Assembly (NCBI RefSeq): GCF_001667265.1
Contig: NZ_LZHW01000007.1
Span: 62,001 to 126,000 of the forward strand
Reading direction: 5' to 3'
Source of the DNA: Mycobacterium sp. ACS4331
Lineage (GTDB): Bacteria > Actinomycetota > Actinomycetes > Mycobacteriales > Mycobacteriaceae
Length of the DNA: 64,000 nt
In this document: positions 41,327-50,061 of the stretch, one piece after another
Numbering within the stretch: position 1 is the first letter of the stretch
How the letters are laid out: every line of letters starts with the position of its first letter
Program-made: the position numbers and the translations under genes
The notes under the pieces: generated by a model
The model's database searches: none
Seen by the model: only the letters and a program-made list of their open reading frames with translations
What the model was told of the DNA's origin: nothing

Positions 41327-42643
41327 ATGCGGCATCATCGTGTTTCGTCCGAATGGCTGGCACTGCTGCTGGCGTTCCTCATCGTCGGCTTTGTCGCACT
41401 GAGTCTCGGAGCATTCAACGGGTCCTTCAGTCGGGGACTTCGGGTGCTGCTGACCGCCGACCGCACCGGTCTGGTGCTCGAACCCTACGCAAAGGTGAAG
41501 ATGCGGGGGGTTCAGGTGGGTCGGGTGCTCACTGTGGGCGGTGGCACCAACCAGGCCCGGATCGAGCTGGAGATCGACCCTCGCCAAATCGACCGTATTC
41601 CAAGCAATGTGGACGCGCGGATCAACGCCACCTCCCTTTTCGGCGCCAAGTATGTCGAGCTGATCTATCCGAGCGAGCCCAGCGCAGAGCATCTCTCTGC
41701 CGGCGCGGTCCTGAAGTCCCAGAACGTCACCGTCGAGGTCAACACCGTGTTCCAGCATCTCGTTGACCTCATCAAGCAGATCGAGCCGTCGAAGCTGAAC
41801 GCCGTGCTGTCCGCGGTGGCCCAAGGAGTGCGGGGGCAGGGCCAACAGATGGGTGAAGCCGTGATCGACGCCAATGAGGTTCTCATGGAGCTCAATTCGC
41901 GTTCCGAGACCATTCGCGAGAACTGGCGAACGCTGGAGGGCGTCGCCGACACCTACAGCGCGGCAGCGCAGAACATCCTCACGATCCTCGACGCCGCCAG
42001 CACCACCAGTGCGACCGTCACCGATCAACAGACCCGACTGGATGCGCTGTTGCTGGCCACTGCGGGAATGGCCCAGGCCGGAATCGACCTCATCGCCCCC
42101 AACAAGGACAACCTCGTGACGGCCATCAATGTCCTGGAGCCCACCACGGATCTGCTGATGACGTACAACCCGTCACTGACCTGCCTGCTGGTGGGTGCGA
42201 AGAAGACACTGGATTCGGGGCATGCCGACTACACGGGCGGGGCCGACGGCAAGTCGCTCATCATGGATTCCGCGCTGCTGCTGGGCGATGACCCATACCG
42301 CTACCCGGACAACCTGCCCGTCGTCGCGGCCAAAGGCGGACCGGGAGGCAAGCCCGGCTGCGGGTCACTGCCGGACGTCGCAGACAACTGGCCGGTGCGT
42401 GCGCTCATCGCCAACACCGGTTTCGGCACCGGTCTGGATTATCGGCCGAACCCCGGCATCGGGTTCCCAGGCTGGGCCAACTACTTCCCAGTCACCCGTG
42501 GTGTGCCGGAGCCGCCGAGCGTCCGTGAGCTGGGAGGGCCGGCACCTGGTCCGATCCCGTACCCCGGTGCGCCGCCCTACGGTGCCCCTCAATACGCGCC
42601 GGACGGCACGCCGCTGTATCCCGGGGTTTTCCCCAAGCCCTGA
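41327..42643 (+). CDS. mceA: Mce-family protein, MceA position
   Basis: A 438-aa MlaD-domain protein with an N-terminal transmembrane anchor (WLALLLAFLIVGFVALSLGAF). The MCE domain follows: VLEPYAKVKMRGVQVGRVLTV and NATSLFGAKYVELIYP. A long helical region comes next, then a C-terminal Pro/Gly-rich tail (PGAPPYGAPQYAPDG). Six such subunits form a tunnel through the periplasm. ATG 41327 is chosen; a GTG codon directly precedes it. The MceA position typically carries this cell-wall-facing tail. Confidence 0.9.
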   Translation: MRHHRVSSEWLALLLAFLIVGFVALSLGAFNGSFSRGLRVLLTADRTGLVLEPYAKVKMRGVQVGRVLTVGGGTNQARIELEIDPRQIDRIPSNVDARINATSLFGAKYVELIYPSEPSAEHLSAGAVLKSQNVTVEVNTVFQHLVDLIKQIEPSKLNAVLSAVAQGVRGQGQQMGEAVIDANEVLMELNSRSETIRENWRTLEGVADTYSAAAQNILTILDAASTTSATVTDQQTRLDALLLATAGMAQAGIDLIAPNKDNLVTAINVLEPTTDLLMTYNPSLTCLLVGAKKTLDSGHADYTGGADGKSLIMDSALLLGDDPYRYPDNLPVVAAKGGPGGKPGCGSLPDVADNWPVRALIANTGFGTGLDYRPNPGIGFPGWANYFPVTRGVPEPPSVRELGGPAPGPIPYPGAPPYGAPQYAPDGTPLYPGVFPKP

Positions 42644-42697
42644 GGGCTCACCAGAACAGAAACTGCATCGTCTGTGTCCATGAGGAGGTGAATTACG

Positions 42698-43726
42698 TTG
42701 CGGCTCAGAATATCTGGGATCGTGTGGCGCCTGTCGATCTTTGTGCTGGTATGCCTGCTGGGCATGTTCGGCCTGGTCTCGATCTTCGCTGAGCTCAGGT
42801 TCCAACCCGAGCGGAGCTATCGAGCGATGTTCGCATCGGTCAGCGGACTCGAACCGGGAAACTTCGTGCGGATCGCCGGTGTGGAGGTCGGAAAGGTCGA
42901 GTCCGTCAGGGTTCAGTCCGACGCCACGGTGCTGGTCGAGTTCACCGCCGACGACAGCGTCGTCCTCACCGAGGCGACACGGGCGATCGTCCGATACAAC
43001 GACCTGATCGGTGGCCGCTATCTCGAACTCGCCGAAGGGCCTGGGAAGCCGGTCAAGTTGGTGTCGGGAGCCACGATCTCTCTGGAGAACACCTCGCCCG
43101 CCCTTGATCTGGATGCCCTGATCGGCGGATTCCGGCCGCTGTTTCGTGCATTGGACCCCGAGCAGGTCAATGCCCTCAGCGGCCAGCTCATCCGAACTTT
43201 CCAGGGAGAGGGCCCCACGATCAACTCCATCCTGGCCCAGACCGCAGCGCTGACCTCCACGCTGGCCGACCGGGACAGGCTCATCGGTGAGGTCGTGACC
43301 AATCTGAGCACCGTGCTCGGGTCTCTCGGGGAGCACAGCGAGGAGTTTGCCGAGGCAGTCGAATCGATGTCGGAGCTTGTTCACGGCCTCGCCGCCCGAA
43401 ACGAGGACCTCGGCAACAGCGTGGCCTATGGCAACGAGGCCGCTGCCTCGGTCGCCGCTCTGCTGGTCCAGGCCCGACCGTCGCTGCAGAAGGTTGTCCG
43501 TGAAACCGAGCGAACTGCCGAGATCGTCGTGGCGGACCACGAATACGTGGACCGTCTGCTCGCGACGCTCCCCGAGTCGTACCGCGTCCTCGGCCGACAG
43601 GGCCTCAACGGAGACTTCTTCTCCTTCTACCTGTGCGATCTCATCCTGAAGGTCAATGGGAAGTCCGGCCAGCCGGTCTACGTCAAGGTCGCAGGGCAGC
43701 CGACTGGCAGGTGCACACCCCGATGA
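42698..43726 (+). CDS. mceB: Mce-family protein, MceB position
   Basis: A 342-aa protein with an N-terminal membrane helix (GIVWRLSIFVLVCLLGMFGLV), the MCE domain (MFASVSGLEPGNFVRIAGVEVGKVESV, then YNDLIGGRYLEL) and a helical coiled-coil-like needle region. It has the C-terminal Cys-containing ending (LCDLILKVNG, TGRCTPR) common in MceB proteins. The start codon is TTG 42698 with an AGGAGG sequence at good spacing, so this unusual start is well supported. It overlaps mceC by four bases. Confidence 0.9.
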   Translation: MRLRISGIVWRLSIFVLVCLLGMFGLVSIFAELRFQPERSYRAMFASVSGLEPGNFVRIAGVEVGKVESVRVQSDATVLVEFTADDSVVLTEATRAIVRYNDLIGGRYLELAEGPGKPVKLVSGATISLENTSPALDLDALIGGFRPLFRALDPEQVNALSGQLIRTFQGEGPTINSILAQTAALTSTLADRDRLIGEVVTNLSTVLGSLGEHSEEFAEAVESMSELVHGLAARNEDLGNSVAYGNEAAASVAALLVQARPSLQKVVRETERTAEIVVADHEYVDRLLATLPESYRVLGRQGLNGDFFSFYLCDLILKVNGKSGQPVYVKVAGQPTGRCTPR

Positions 43727-44973
43727 AACCATTTCACGAACGGAACCTGGCCCTCCTGGGTGCCATCACCGTGGTCGGTGTGGGCCTCCTGACAGTCGGG
43801 GCGTACAACTACGACAGGCTTCCGATCTTCTCGGACACCACGACGTATGCCGCCTACTTCGAGGAGCTGGGCGGTCTCACGACCGGTGCACCGGTGCAGG
43901 TGTCGGGTGCCAAGGTCGGTGTCGTGGAGAGCATCGACCTCGAGCCGGACGGAGTCCTGGTGCGATTCGGTGTCGCTGACGACATCCACCTCGGTGATCG
44001 CTCAGAGGCGTCGATCAAGACGAAAAGCCTCCTGGGAAACAAGGTTCTCGAAGTCAGTCCGCGAGGCGACGGATCACTCACGGCCCCCATCCCGATGGAT
44101 AGGACGGTGTCGCCGTATCAGCTGCCGGACGCCATCGGTGACCTGACCGCCACGGTCAGCGGACTCGACACCACTCAGCTGTCGACAGCGCTGCAGACCC
44201 TGACGGAGACGCTCGACGACACACCAGAGCATCTGAAGGTGGCGGTGGCCGGCGTCAGCCGTCTGTCGACCGTGATCAGCGAACGGGATGCGCAGCTCCG
44301 TAACCTCCTGCAGAACGCACGCAGGGCCACCGTGGTGCTGGGCGAGCGCACCGGGCAGGTGGTGGGCCTCATCCGTGACACCAACGAGCTCCTCGCGCAG
44401 CTGCGAACCCAGAGCGCCGCTCTGGACGAGATCTCCACGAACATCACGGCACTGGTCAATGAGATCAAGGGGGTGATCGCCGACAACCGCGAGAACCTGA
44501 AGCCGACGCTGGAGAAGCTCAGTGCGGTGCTGACGATCATCGAGAACCGGAAAGACGAGGTGCAGAAATCGATTCGCGGTTTCGCGACCTACGCCATGGC
44601 GCTGGGTGAGTCGTTGGGATCGGGCCCCTTCTTCAAGGCCTACCTCTCGAATCTCCTTCCTGGACAGTTCGTTCAACCGTTCATCGACGCCGCCTTCTCA
44701 GACCTGGGCCTGGACCCCAATGTGCTGTTGCCCTCCGAACGCAACGACCCACAGGTCGGTGCGCCCGCGAGCCCGGCCCTGCCGATTCCCTATCCCCGAA
44801 CCGGACAGGGGGGTGAACCGCATATGACGCTGCCCGATGCCATCACCGGAAATCCAGACGATCCCCGGTACCCCTACCGCGAACCCATCCCTGCTCCGCC
44901 TCCCGGCGGGCCGCCGCCGGGACCCCCAGCACCCCCGACACCCGACGCATCGCCTGATGAGGATGGACAGTGA
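43723..44973 (+). CDS. mceC: Mce-family protein, MceC position
   Basis: A 416-aa protein: N-terminal membrane helix (LALLGAITVVGVGLLTVGAYN), MCE domain (EELGGLTTGAPVQVSGAKVGVVESI, KTKSLLGNKVLEVS), helical needle region and a proline-rich C-terminus (PAPPPGGPPPGPPAPPTP). The Pro-rich tail is typical of MceC. The ATG overlaps the mceB stop; the stop overlaps the mceD start. It forms part of the Mce hexamer. Confidence 0.9.
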   Translation: MKPFHERNLALLGAITVVGVGLLTVGAYNYDRLPIFSDTTTYAAYFEELGGLTTGAPVQVSGAKVGVVESIDLEPDGVLVRFGVADDIHLGDRSEASIKTKSLLGNKVLEVSPRGDGSLTAPIPMDRTVSPYQLPDAIGDLTATVSGLDTTQLSTALQTLTETLDDTPEHLKVAVAGVSRLSTVISERDAQLRNLLQNARRATVVLGERTGQVVGLIRDTNELLAQLRTQSAALDEISTNITALVNEIKGVIADNRENLKPTLEKLSAVLTIIENRKDEVQKSIRGFATYAMALGESLGSGPFFKAYLSNLLPGQFVQPFIDAAFSDLGLDPNVLLPSERNDPQVGAPASPALPIPYPRTGQGGEPHMTLPDAITGNPDDPRYPYREPIPAPPPGGPPPGPPAPPTPDASPDEDGQ

Positions 44974-46256
44974 TCAGCCGCAGAACCGGCCAGCGACTTC
45001 TCGCTCTGCTGCTGGCCGTCCTCGCCGTCGGCGGAGGCTACGTCGCGGTGCGTGAACTGCGCCAGCAGAACCGGACCAACGTCGTCGCCTATTTCGAGAA
45101 CAGCAACGGCATCTACGTCGGCGACGACGTGCGGATCCGCGGGGTGACCGTCGGGCGGATCGAGGCCATCGAACCGCAGCCCACGCAGGTCAAAGTCTCC
45201 TTCTGGGTCGACAGCGCACACCCGGTGCCCGCCGACGCCAAAGCGGTCATTCTGTCGCCCACGCTGGTGGCGGCGCGAGCCGTCCAGCTGACGCCGCCGT
45301 ATCGATCCGGGCCCGTCATGGTCGACCACGCCGTGATCGACCGTGACCGAACCGTGGTCCCGCTGGAGTGGGACGATTTCCGGACCCAGCTTGAACGGCT
45401 GACCGAGACGCTGCAGCCCACAGAGCCAAGCGGGGTCAGCACCCTCGGCGGCTTCGTCAGCACGGCCGCCGACAATCTGCGGGGACAGGGCCCGGCCATC
45501 CGGGATGCCGTCGTGAAACTGTCCCAGGTGGTCTCTGCGCTCGGCGACCACAGCGACGACATCTTCACCAGCGTGAAGAACCTGTCGCTGCTTGTGACGG
45601 CACTGCAGGACAGTACCGACCTGATCCGGCAGCTCAACGGAAACCTGTCTGCGGTCACGGGCCAACTGGCTAACGATCCGGACGAAGTCGCCCACGTCAT
45701 CAGGGTGCTCGACGAATCGTCAAGTGAGGTCGCTGCGTTCGTCCGCGACAACCGGGAAGCCTTGGGCACCACCACGGAACGACTCTCCGCGGTGTCCTCC
45801 ACGCTGGTCGACAGCCTCGATGACCTCAAGCAGCTGCTCCACATCGCACCGACCACGCTGGGCAACTTCATCAACTCCTACAATCCGGCCCAAGCGACCC
45901 TCACGGGAGCTCTGGCGGTCAACAACTTCGCGAATCCGATCAACTTTCTGTGCGGCGCCGTCCAAGCGGCATCACGGATGAATGCGGAGCAGTCCGCGAA
46001 ACTCTGTGTGCAGTACCTGGCTCCGATCGTGAAGAACCGGCAGTACAACTTCCCGCCGCTGGGGATGAATCCGGTCGTGGGGACGCGGGCGCGGCCCAAT
46101 GAGATCACCTACAGCGAGGACTGGATGAGACCAGACTACGTTCCGCCGCAGGTGGAGTGGCCGCCTCTGCCAGCCGAGGAGCCGCGGCCGACCCAGCAGA
46201 CCGACCCATCCGTCGGGCTCGCGGGGATGATGGTGCCCTCCGGAGGTGGCTCATGA
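44970..46256 (+). CDS. mceD: Mce-family protein, MceD position
   Basis: A 428-aa protein with an N-terminal helix (LLALLLAVLAVGGGYVAVREL) and MCE domain (FENSNGIYVGDDVRIRGVTVGRIEAI). A long helical stretch follows, then a conserved C-terminal domain (PTTLGNFINSYNPAQATLTGALAVNNFANPI with a later Cys pair). It begins at GTG 44970 overlapping mceC and overlaps mceE by four bases. Confidence 0.9.
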   Translation: MISRRTGQRLLALLLAVLAVGGGYVAVRELRQQNRTNVVAYFENSNGIYVGDDVRIRGVTVGRIEAIEPQPTQVKVSFWVDSAHPVPADAKAVILSPTLVAARAVQLTPPYRSGPVMVDHAVIDRDRTVVPLEWDDFRTQLERLTETLQPTEPSGVSTLGGFVSTAADNLRGQGPAIRDAVVKLSQVVSALGDHSDDIFTSVKNLSLLVTALQDSTDLIRQLNGNLSAVTGQLANDPDEVAHVIRVLDESSSEVAAFVRDNREALGTTTERLSAVSSTLVDSLDDLKQLLHIAPTTLGNFINSYNPAQATLTGALAVNNFANPINFLCGAVQAASRMNAEQSAKLCVQYLAPIVKNRQYNFPPLGMNPVVGTRARPNEITYSEDWMRPDYVPPQVEWPPLPAEEPRPTQQTDPSVGLAGMMVPSGGGS

Positions 46257-47386
46257 CCGGTGGTCGACACTGCAGGTTGGTGGCCCTGGTGACCGTCGCG
46301 CTGGTCGCGGTGTCCGGCTGCAGCTGGCGCGGCTTGAACTCCTGGTCGCTGCCCGGCACGCAGGGCGACGGACCGGGAGCGTTCATTGTCCAAGCGCAGA
46401 TGCCGAATGTGAACAACATCCACGAGAATTCGCGGGTTCGCGTCGGAGATGTCAATGTCGGCACCGTCACCAGGATTGAGCGCCAAGGCTGGCACGCGCT
46501 GGTGACGATGAGACTCAATGGTGACGTCGAGCTGCCCGCCAACTGCACTGCAATGGTGGGGCAGACGAGCCTGCTGGGTTCGCTGCACCTCGAGTTGGCC
46601 CCGCCGTCGGACCAGCCACCTCAGGGCAGGCTGGGGGAGGGGTCGGTGATTCCACTGTCATCAGCGGGTGAATTCCCCTCAACAGAACAGACATTGGCGG
46701 CCGTGTCGATGCTGCTCAACGGCGGCGGTCTGGGACAGGTGCAGGACATCAACGACGCATTCAGCACGGCGATCAACGGACGCGAGGACGACCTGCGCGG
46801 CCTCCTGCACCAGGTCGACAGCTTCGCGGGTGCGATGTACGACCAGACGGACGACATCATCGCCGCGACCGAGAGCTTGAACCGCCTGATGGCACAGTTC
46901 GCCTCTCAGAGGCCGATGATGGACAAGGCCCTTGAGGCCATTCCGGATGCGGTGACGGTGTTGAACACCAAGCGCGACAAGCTGATCGATGCCCTGGACC
47001 TGCTCGGCAGGCTCAGCGCGCTGGCTGCCGACTCCACCGCACAGACGAAGGACGCTGTGACCGCTGAGCTCGAGGACCTCGGGCCCGTGCTGGAGTCACT
47101 CGCCAATTCCGGGCCGGCGCTGACCCGATCCCTGAGTCTCTTCACCACGTACCCGTTCGTGCAGGAGAACCTCACCAAGTGGTTCCGAGGCGACTTCGCC
47201 AACATCACGCTGCTGGTGGATCTCACTTTGAGCCGCATCGATTCATCGTTCTTCACGGGCACCCGCTTCGAGGGCGACCTCACCGAGTTGGAGATGCAGT
47301 GGGGGCGCACCATCGGTCAGATCCCCAGCCCGTACACCGCCGCCAACCCACTGTTGGCGCCGTACCGTTACGACCAGGGGTCGTGA
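46253..47386 (+). CDS. mceE: Mce-family lipoprotein, MceE position
   Basis: A 377-aa protein with a lipoprotein signal (LVALVTVALVAVSGCSW, lipobox VSGC, lipidated Cys23), as in all MceE proteins. The MCE domain includes VNNIHENSRVRVGDVNVGTVTRIE and VGQTSLLGSLHLEL. It anchors the Mce needle to a membrane by its lipid. It starts at ATG overlapping mceD; the following mceF ATG comes two bases after its stop. Confidence 0.92.
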   Translation: MTGGRHCRLVALVTVALVAVSGCSWRGLNSWSLPGTQGDGPGAFIVQAQMPNVNNIHENSRVRVGDVNVGTVTRIERQGWHALVTMRLNGDVELPANCTAMVGQTSLLGSLHLELAPPSDQPPQGRLGEGSVIPLSSAGEFPSTEQTLAAVSMLLNGGGLGQVQDINDAFSTAINGREDDLRGLLHQVDSFAGAMYDQTDDIIAATESLNRLMAQFASQRPMMDKALEAIPDAVTVLNTKRDKLIDALDLLGRLSALAADSTAQTKDAVTAELEDLGPVLESLANSGPALTRSLSLFTTYPFVQENLTKWFRGDFANITLLVDLTLSRIDSSFFTGTRFEGDLTELEMQWGRTIGQIPSPYTAANPLLAPYRYDQGS

Positions 47387-47387
47387 C

Positions 47388-48839
47388 ATGCACCTGAACA
47401 GACGAGTCCGACTTCAGCTGGTCTTCTTCGCGGTGATGTCCCTGCTCGCGGGCGGGCTGATCGGCTTCAACTACCTGGGCCTGCCGAATCTCCTCTTCGG
47501 CATCGGTCACTACCGCGTCACCGTGCTGCTGCCGGCGGCAGCTGGACTGTACGACGACGCAAACGTCACCTATCGCGGCACCGAAGTGGGCCGAGTGCAG
47601 GCTCTGGACCTGACGGACACCGGAGTGGCGGCCACACTGTCGCTGCGGTCGGACGTGCCGATTCCCGTCGATCTCGACGCAAAGGTGCGCAGCCAGACCG
47701 CGGTCGGTGAACAGTTCGTCGAACTCCTTCCCCGCAGTGGGCAGGGCCCCAATCTCAAAGAGGGCGACGTCATTCCAGCCGAGCGGACGACAGTCCCGCC
47801 CGACATCAGCGAGCTGCTCGACGCGACCAACCGAGGGCTGCAGGCGATTCCGGGCGATGACCTCAAGGTGGCCATCGATGAGGCCTACACCGCGGTCGGC
47901 GGTCTGGGGCCCGAGCTCTCGCGGATCGTCAAGGGCACCAACAGGCTCGCATCAGATGCCCGTCGTCAGTTGGATGACCTGACGAACGTCGTCGACCACT
48001 CCGGACCGCTGTTGCAGACCCAGGTCGACACCTCTGATGAGATCCAGGCTTGGGCGGCCAGCGTCGCGGAGATCACCGACCAGGTGCGGACCGAGGATCA
48101 GGGTGTGCGAGGGATCCTCGCGGAAGCACCCGGCACCGCGACGGAGATCCGGCAGCTGATTGAGCGGGTGCAGCCGACCCTGCCGGTTCTGCTGGCCAAT
48201 CTGGTCAGCATCGGACCGGTGGCGGTCACCTATCAGCCGCACATCGAGCAGCTGCTGGTTCTACTGCCGCGGGGAGTGGAGGTGCTGCAGGGTGCGGGAT
48301 TGGCCAACCGCAACACCAAGCAGGACTACAAGGGCATCAACCTGTCCTTCAAACTCAACCTGAATCTCCCGCCAGCGTGTGTGACGGGCTACCTCCCGCC
48401 GCAGCAGCAGCGCTCTCCCGGCCAGACGGACTACCCGGACCGGCCGGAGGGCGACGTCTACTGCCGGATTCCCCAGGACGCGATGAACGCGGTGCGCGGT
48501 GCGCGCAACCTGCCCTGCGTCACGCGCCCCGGCAAGAGGGCGCCCACAGTGAAGATGTGTGAGAGCGACATCGAGTACGTTCCCCTCAACGACGGATTCG
48601 CGTGGAAGGGCGACCCGAACGCCACCCTGTCGGGCCAGGCCGTGCCGCAACCGCGAGATCCGTCAGCGGCGGATGTCGTGACTCCGGCGGTCGCCCCGCC
48701 GCTGGCGGTGGCGGACTACGACCCGGCGACGGGCGGTTACATCGGGTCGGACGGGCAGCGCTACGCGCAGACTGATCTGGCAGTGGGCGCCGGCGAACGC
48801 ACCTGGCAGGACCTCTTGGTGCCGCAGCGCGGCCAGTGA
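47388..48839 (+). CDS. mceF: Mce-family protein, MceF position
   Basis: A 483-aa protein with an N-terminal membrane helix (LVFFAVMSLLAGGLIGFNYL), MCE domain (LLPAAAGLYDDANVTYRGTEVGRV, RSQTAVGEQFVELLP) and a C-terminal Cys-rich domain (PACVTGYLP, YCRIPQD, LPCVTRPG, MCESDIEYV) usual for MceF. It ends the operon; no accessory mas genes follow. The region after its stop holds the promoter for the AraC unit. Confidence 0.9.
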   Translation: MHLNRRVRLQLVFFAVMSLLAGGLIGFNYLGLPNLLFGIGHYRVTVLLPAAAGLYDDANVTYRGTEVGRVQALDLTDTGVAATLSLRSDVPIPVDLDAKVRSQTAVGEQFVELLPRSGQGPNLKEGDVIPAERTTVPPDISELLDATNRGLQAIPGDDLKVAIDEAYTAVGGLGPELSRIVKGTNRLASDARRQLDDLTNVVDHSGPLLQTQVDTSDEIQAWAASVAEITDQVRTEDQGVRGILAEAPGTATEIRQLIERVQPTLPVLLANLVSIGPVAVTYQPHIEQLLVLLPRGVEVLQGAGLANRNTKQDYKGINLSFKLNLNLPPACVTGYLPPQQQRSPGQTDYPDRPEGDVYCRIPQDAMNAVRGARNLPCVTRPGKRAPTVKMCESDIEYVPLNDGFAWKGDPNATLSGQAVPQPRDPSAADVVTPAVAPPLAVADYDPATGGYIGSDGQRYAQTDLAVGAGERTWQDLLVPQRGQ

Positions 48840-48855
48840 GCGGGGGGTGACGTTC

Positions 48856-48861
48856 TACAAT
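48856..48861 (+). promoter_or_regulatory. -10 element for the AraC leader transcript
   Basis: TACAAT matches the mycobacterial SigA -10 consensus. Seven bases further lies a GTG-ATG pair (48869 and 48872), where the transcript would start, so the mRNA is predicted to be leaderless. No good -35 is visible, which is usual for such promoters. Confidence 0.5.
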
Positions 48862-48868
48862 CGTTGAG

Positions 48869-48976
48869 GTGATGAGCGACACAGTGTGGATGGGTGTGTG
48901 TCCTGCGCTGCCCGCGCAGGTGCAGGCTCGTTCGCTGTCCTGCGTCGAGGCGCTGTTCGGGAGGCATCTCGGATGA
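48869..48976 (+). CDS. Small leader ORF before the AraC gene, probably leaderless
   Basis: A 35-codon frame beginning GTG-ATG (MMSDTVWMGVCPALPAQ) and ending RHLG, with TGA overlapping the ATG of the AraC gene (ATGA). No ribosome-binding site precedes it, but its start coincides with the predicted transcription start, as in mycobacterial leaderless genes. Translation of this peptide would couple to the regulator. The peptide has two cysteines and no known domain. It may serve as a regulatory leader. Confidence 0.45.
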   Translation: MMSDTVWMGVCPALPAQVQARSLSCVEALFGRHLG

Positions 48977-49893
48977 CCGTCATTGATTCCAGGGGTTGGG
49001 AGGTGGCGCTGTCCACCTCGGTGTTGAGCTGCCAGGTGGAGATCCCCAAGCCGGGGTCGTTTCAGGGGGCGGTCAAGTCGCGTTCGTTCGCAGACCTCGA
49101 GTTCGTGGACGTCGCCGCCGGCCGACACGCGGCGTATCGCGATCGTGGAATGGTTCAGCCGGACGATGAGCCCTACTTCCTCGCCGCTCTGCAGGTGTCC
49201 GGCGAGTTCCGGGTGAGCCAGGACGGCCGAACGGCGGTCCTGCGTCCTGGTCGGTTCTGCTTCTTCGATTCGTGCCGCCCAGTGGCGATCGAGGCCGACG
49301 ACGACTACCGGGGCGTCTGCGTAAAGATCCCCTACCGGGTCCTGGACTATCCCCGCAAGAACCTGGCGAGTCTCACCGCCACCGCCGTCGACGCAGACCG
49401 GGGAGTGCCCGCGGCGGTGTGGCCGATGCTGATCACCCTGAAGGACCGGGTGGACACCATCGGCTGCTCGGGGCAGTACAAACTGGCGCACGGGGTCGTC
49501 AACCTCGTCGAGTCGATGCTGTCATCGGTCGATCCGTCGATCGAACCGGCATACGCACCCCGAAGCGTGACCATCGAACAGATCAAGGGATTCATCGAGG
49601 AGCGCCTCGCCGACGATGAGCTCAGCCCCAAAATGGTGGCCGAGGCACACTTCATCTCCGTCCGGCAACTGCACTACCTGTTCGAGTCCACGGGCATGAC
49701 GATGTCGGCGTGGGTCCGGGACCGACGGTTGGAGCGCTGCCAGGCGGACCTGGTCGATCCGAAACTGAGCCACCTGCCGATCTCCGCCATCGCCCGTAAG
49801 TGGGGCTTCCTGGCCGCCTCGCACTTCACGCAGGTCTTCAAGGGTGCGACGGGCATGACCCCGAGACAGTTCCGGGCCGCAGGTCGGGCGTAG
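48973..49893 (+). CDS. AraC-family regulator
   Basis: A 306-aa activator. An N-terminal cupin-like sensor domain (about residues 20-180, resembling the AraC-binding-like domain: RPGRFCFFDSCRPVAIEAD) is followed by a C-terminal double helix-turn-helix: FIEERLADDELSPKMVAEAHF, ISVRQLHYLFESTGMTMSAWV and ISAIARKWGFLAASHFTQVFK. It is between the mce operon and the catabolic genes and probably activates the latter, or both, in response to the substrate. The ATG overlaps a small leader ORF. Confidence 0.87.
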   Translation: MTVIDSRGWEVALSTSVLSCQVEIPKPGSFQGAVKSRSFADLEFVDVAAGRHAAYRDRGMVQPDDEPYFLAALQVSGEFRVSQDGRTAVLRPGRFCFFDSCRPVAIEADDDYRGVCVKIPYRVLDYPRKNLASLTATAVDADRGVPAAVWPMLITLKDRVDTIGCSGQYKLAHGVVNLVESMLSSVDPSIEPAYAPRSVTIEQIKGFIEERLADDELSPKMVAEAHFISVRQLHYLFESTGMTMSAWVRDRRLERCQADLVDPKLSHLPISAIARKWGFLAASHFTQVFKGATGMTPRQFRAAGRA

Positions 49894-50000
49894 CTCCCAG
49901 TTCCCTGCTACGGCAGGTGTTTTCACAGTCATGGCACTCCGTGCATGCCGTTTTCGATCGTGCGCTGCAACGACAGAGCTGTGCGCTGGCGCGACAATAA

Positions 50001-50016
50001 AGTGACTTGAGTCACT
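50001..50016. promoter_or_regulatory. CRP/GlxR-like palindrome before the P450 gene
   Basis: AGTGACTTGAGTCACT is a perfect 7-2-7 inverted repeat and contains GTGA-N6-TCAC, the core of the cAMP receptor protein site. It lies directly before TATGGT (50018-50023), a possible -10, and 46 bases before the P450 start. It may place the catabolic operon under catabolite control, or be an operator of a local regulator. Confidence 0.5.
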
Positions 50017-50061
50017 CTATGGTCGTACTCACGCGTTACAGCCTTGTGAAAGAGAGCGACT

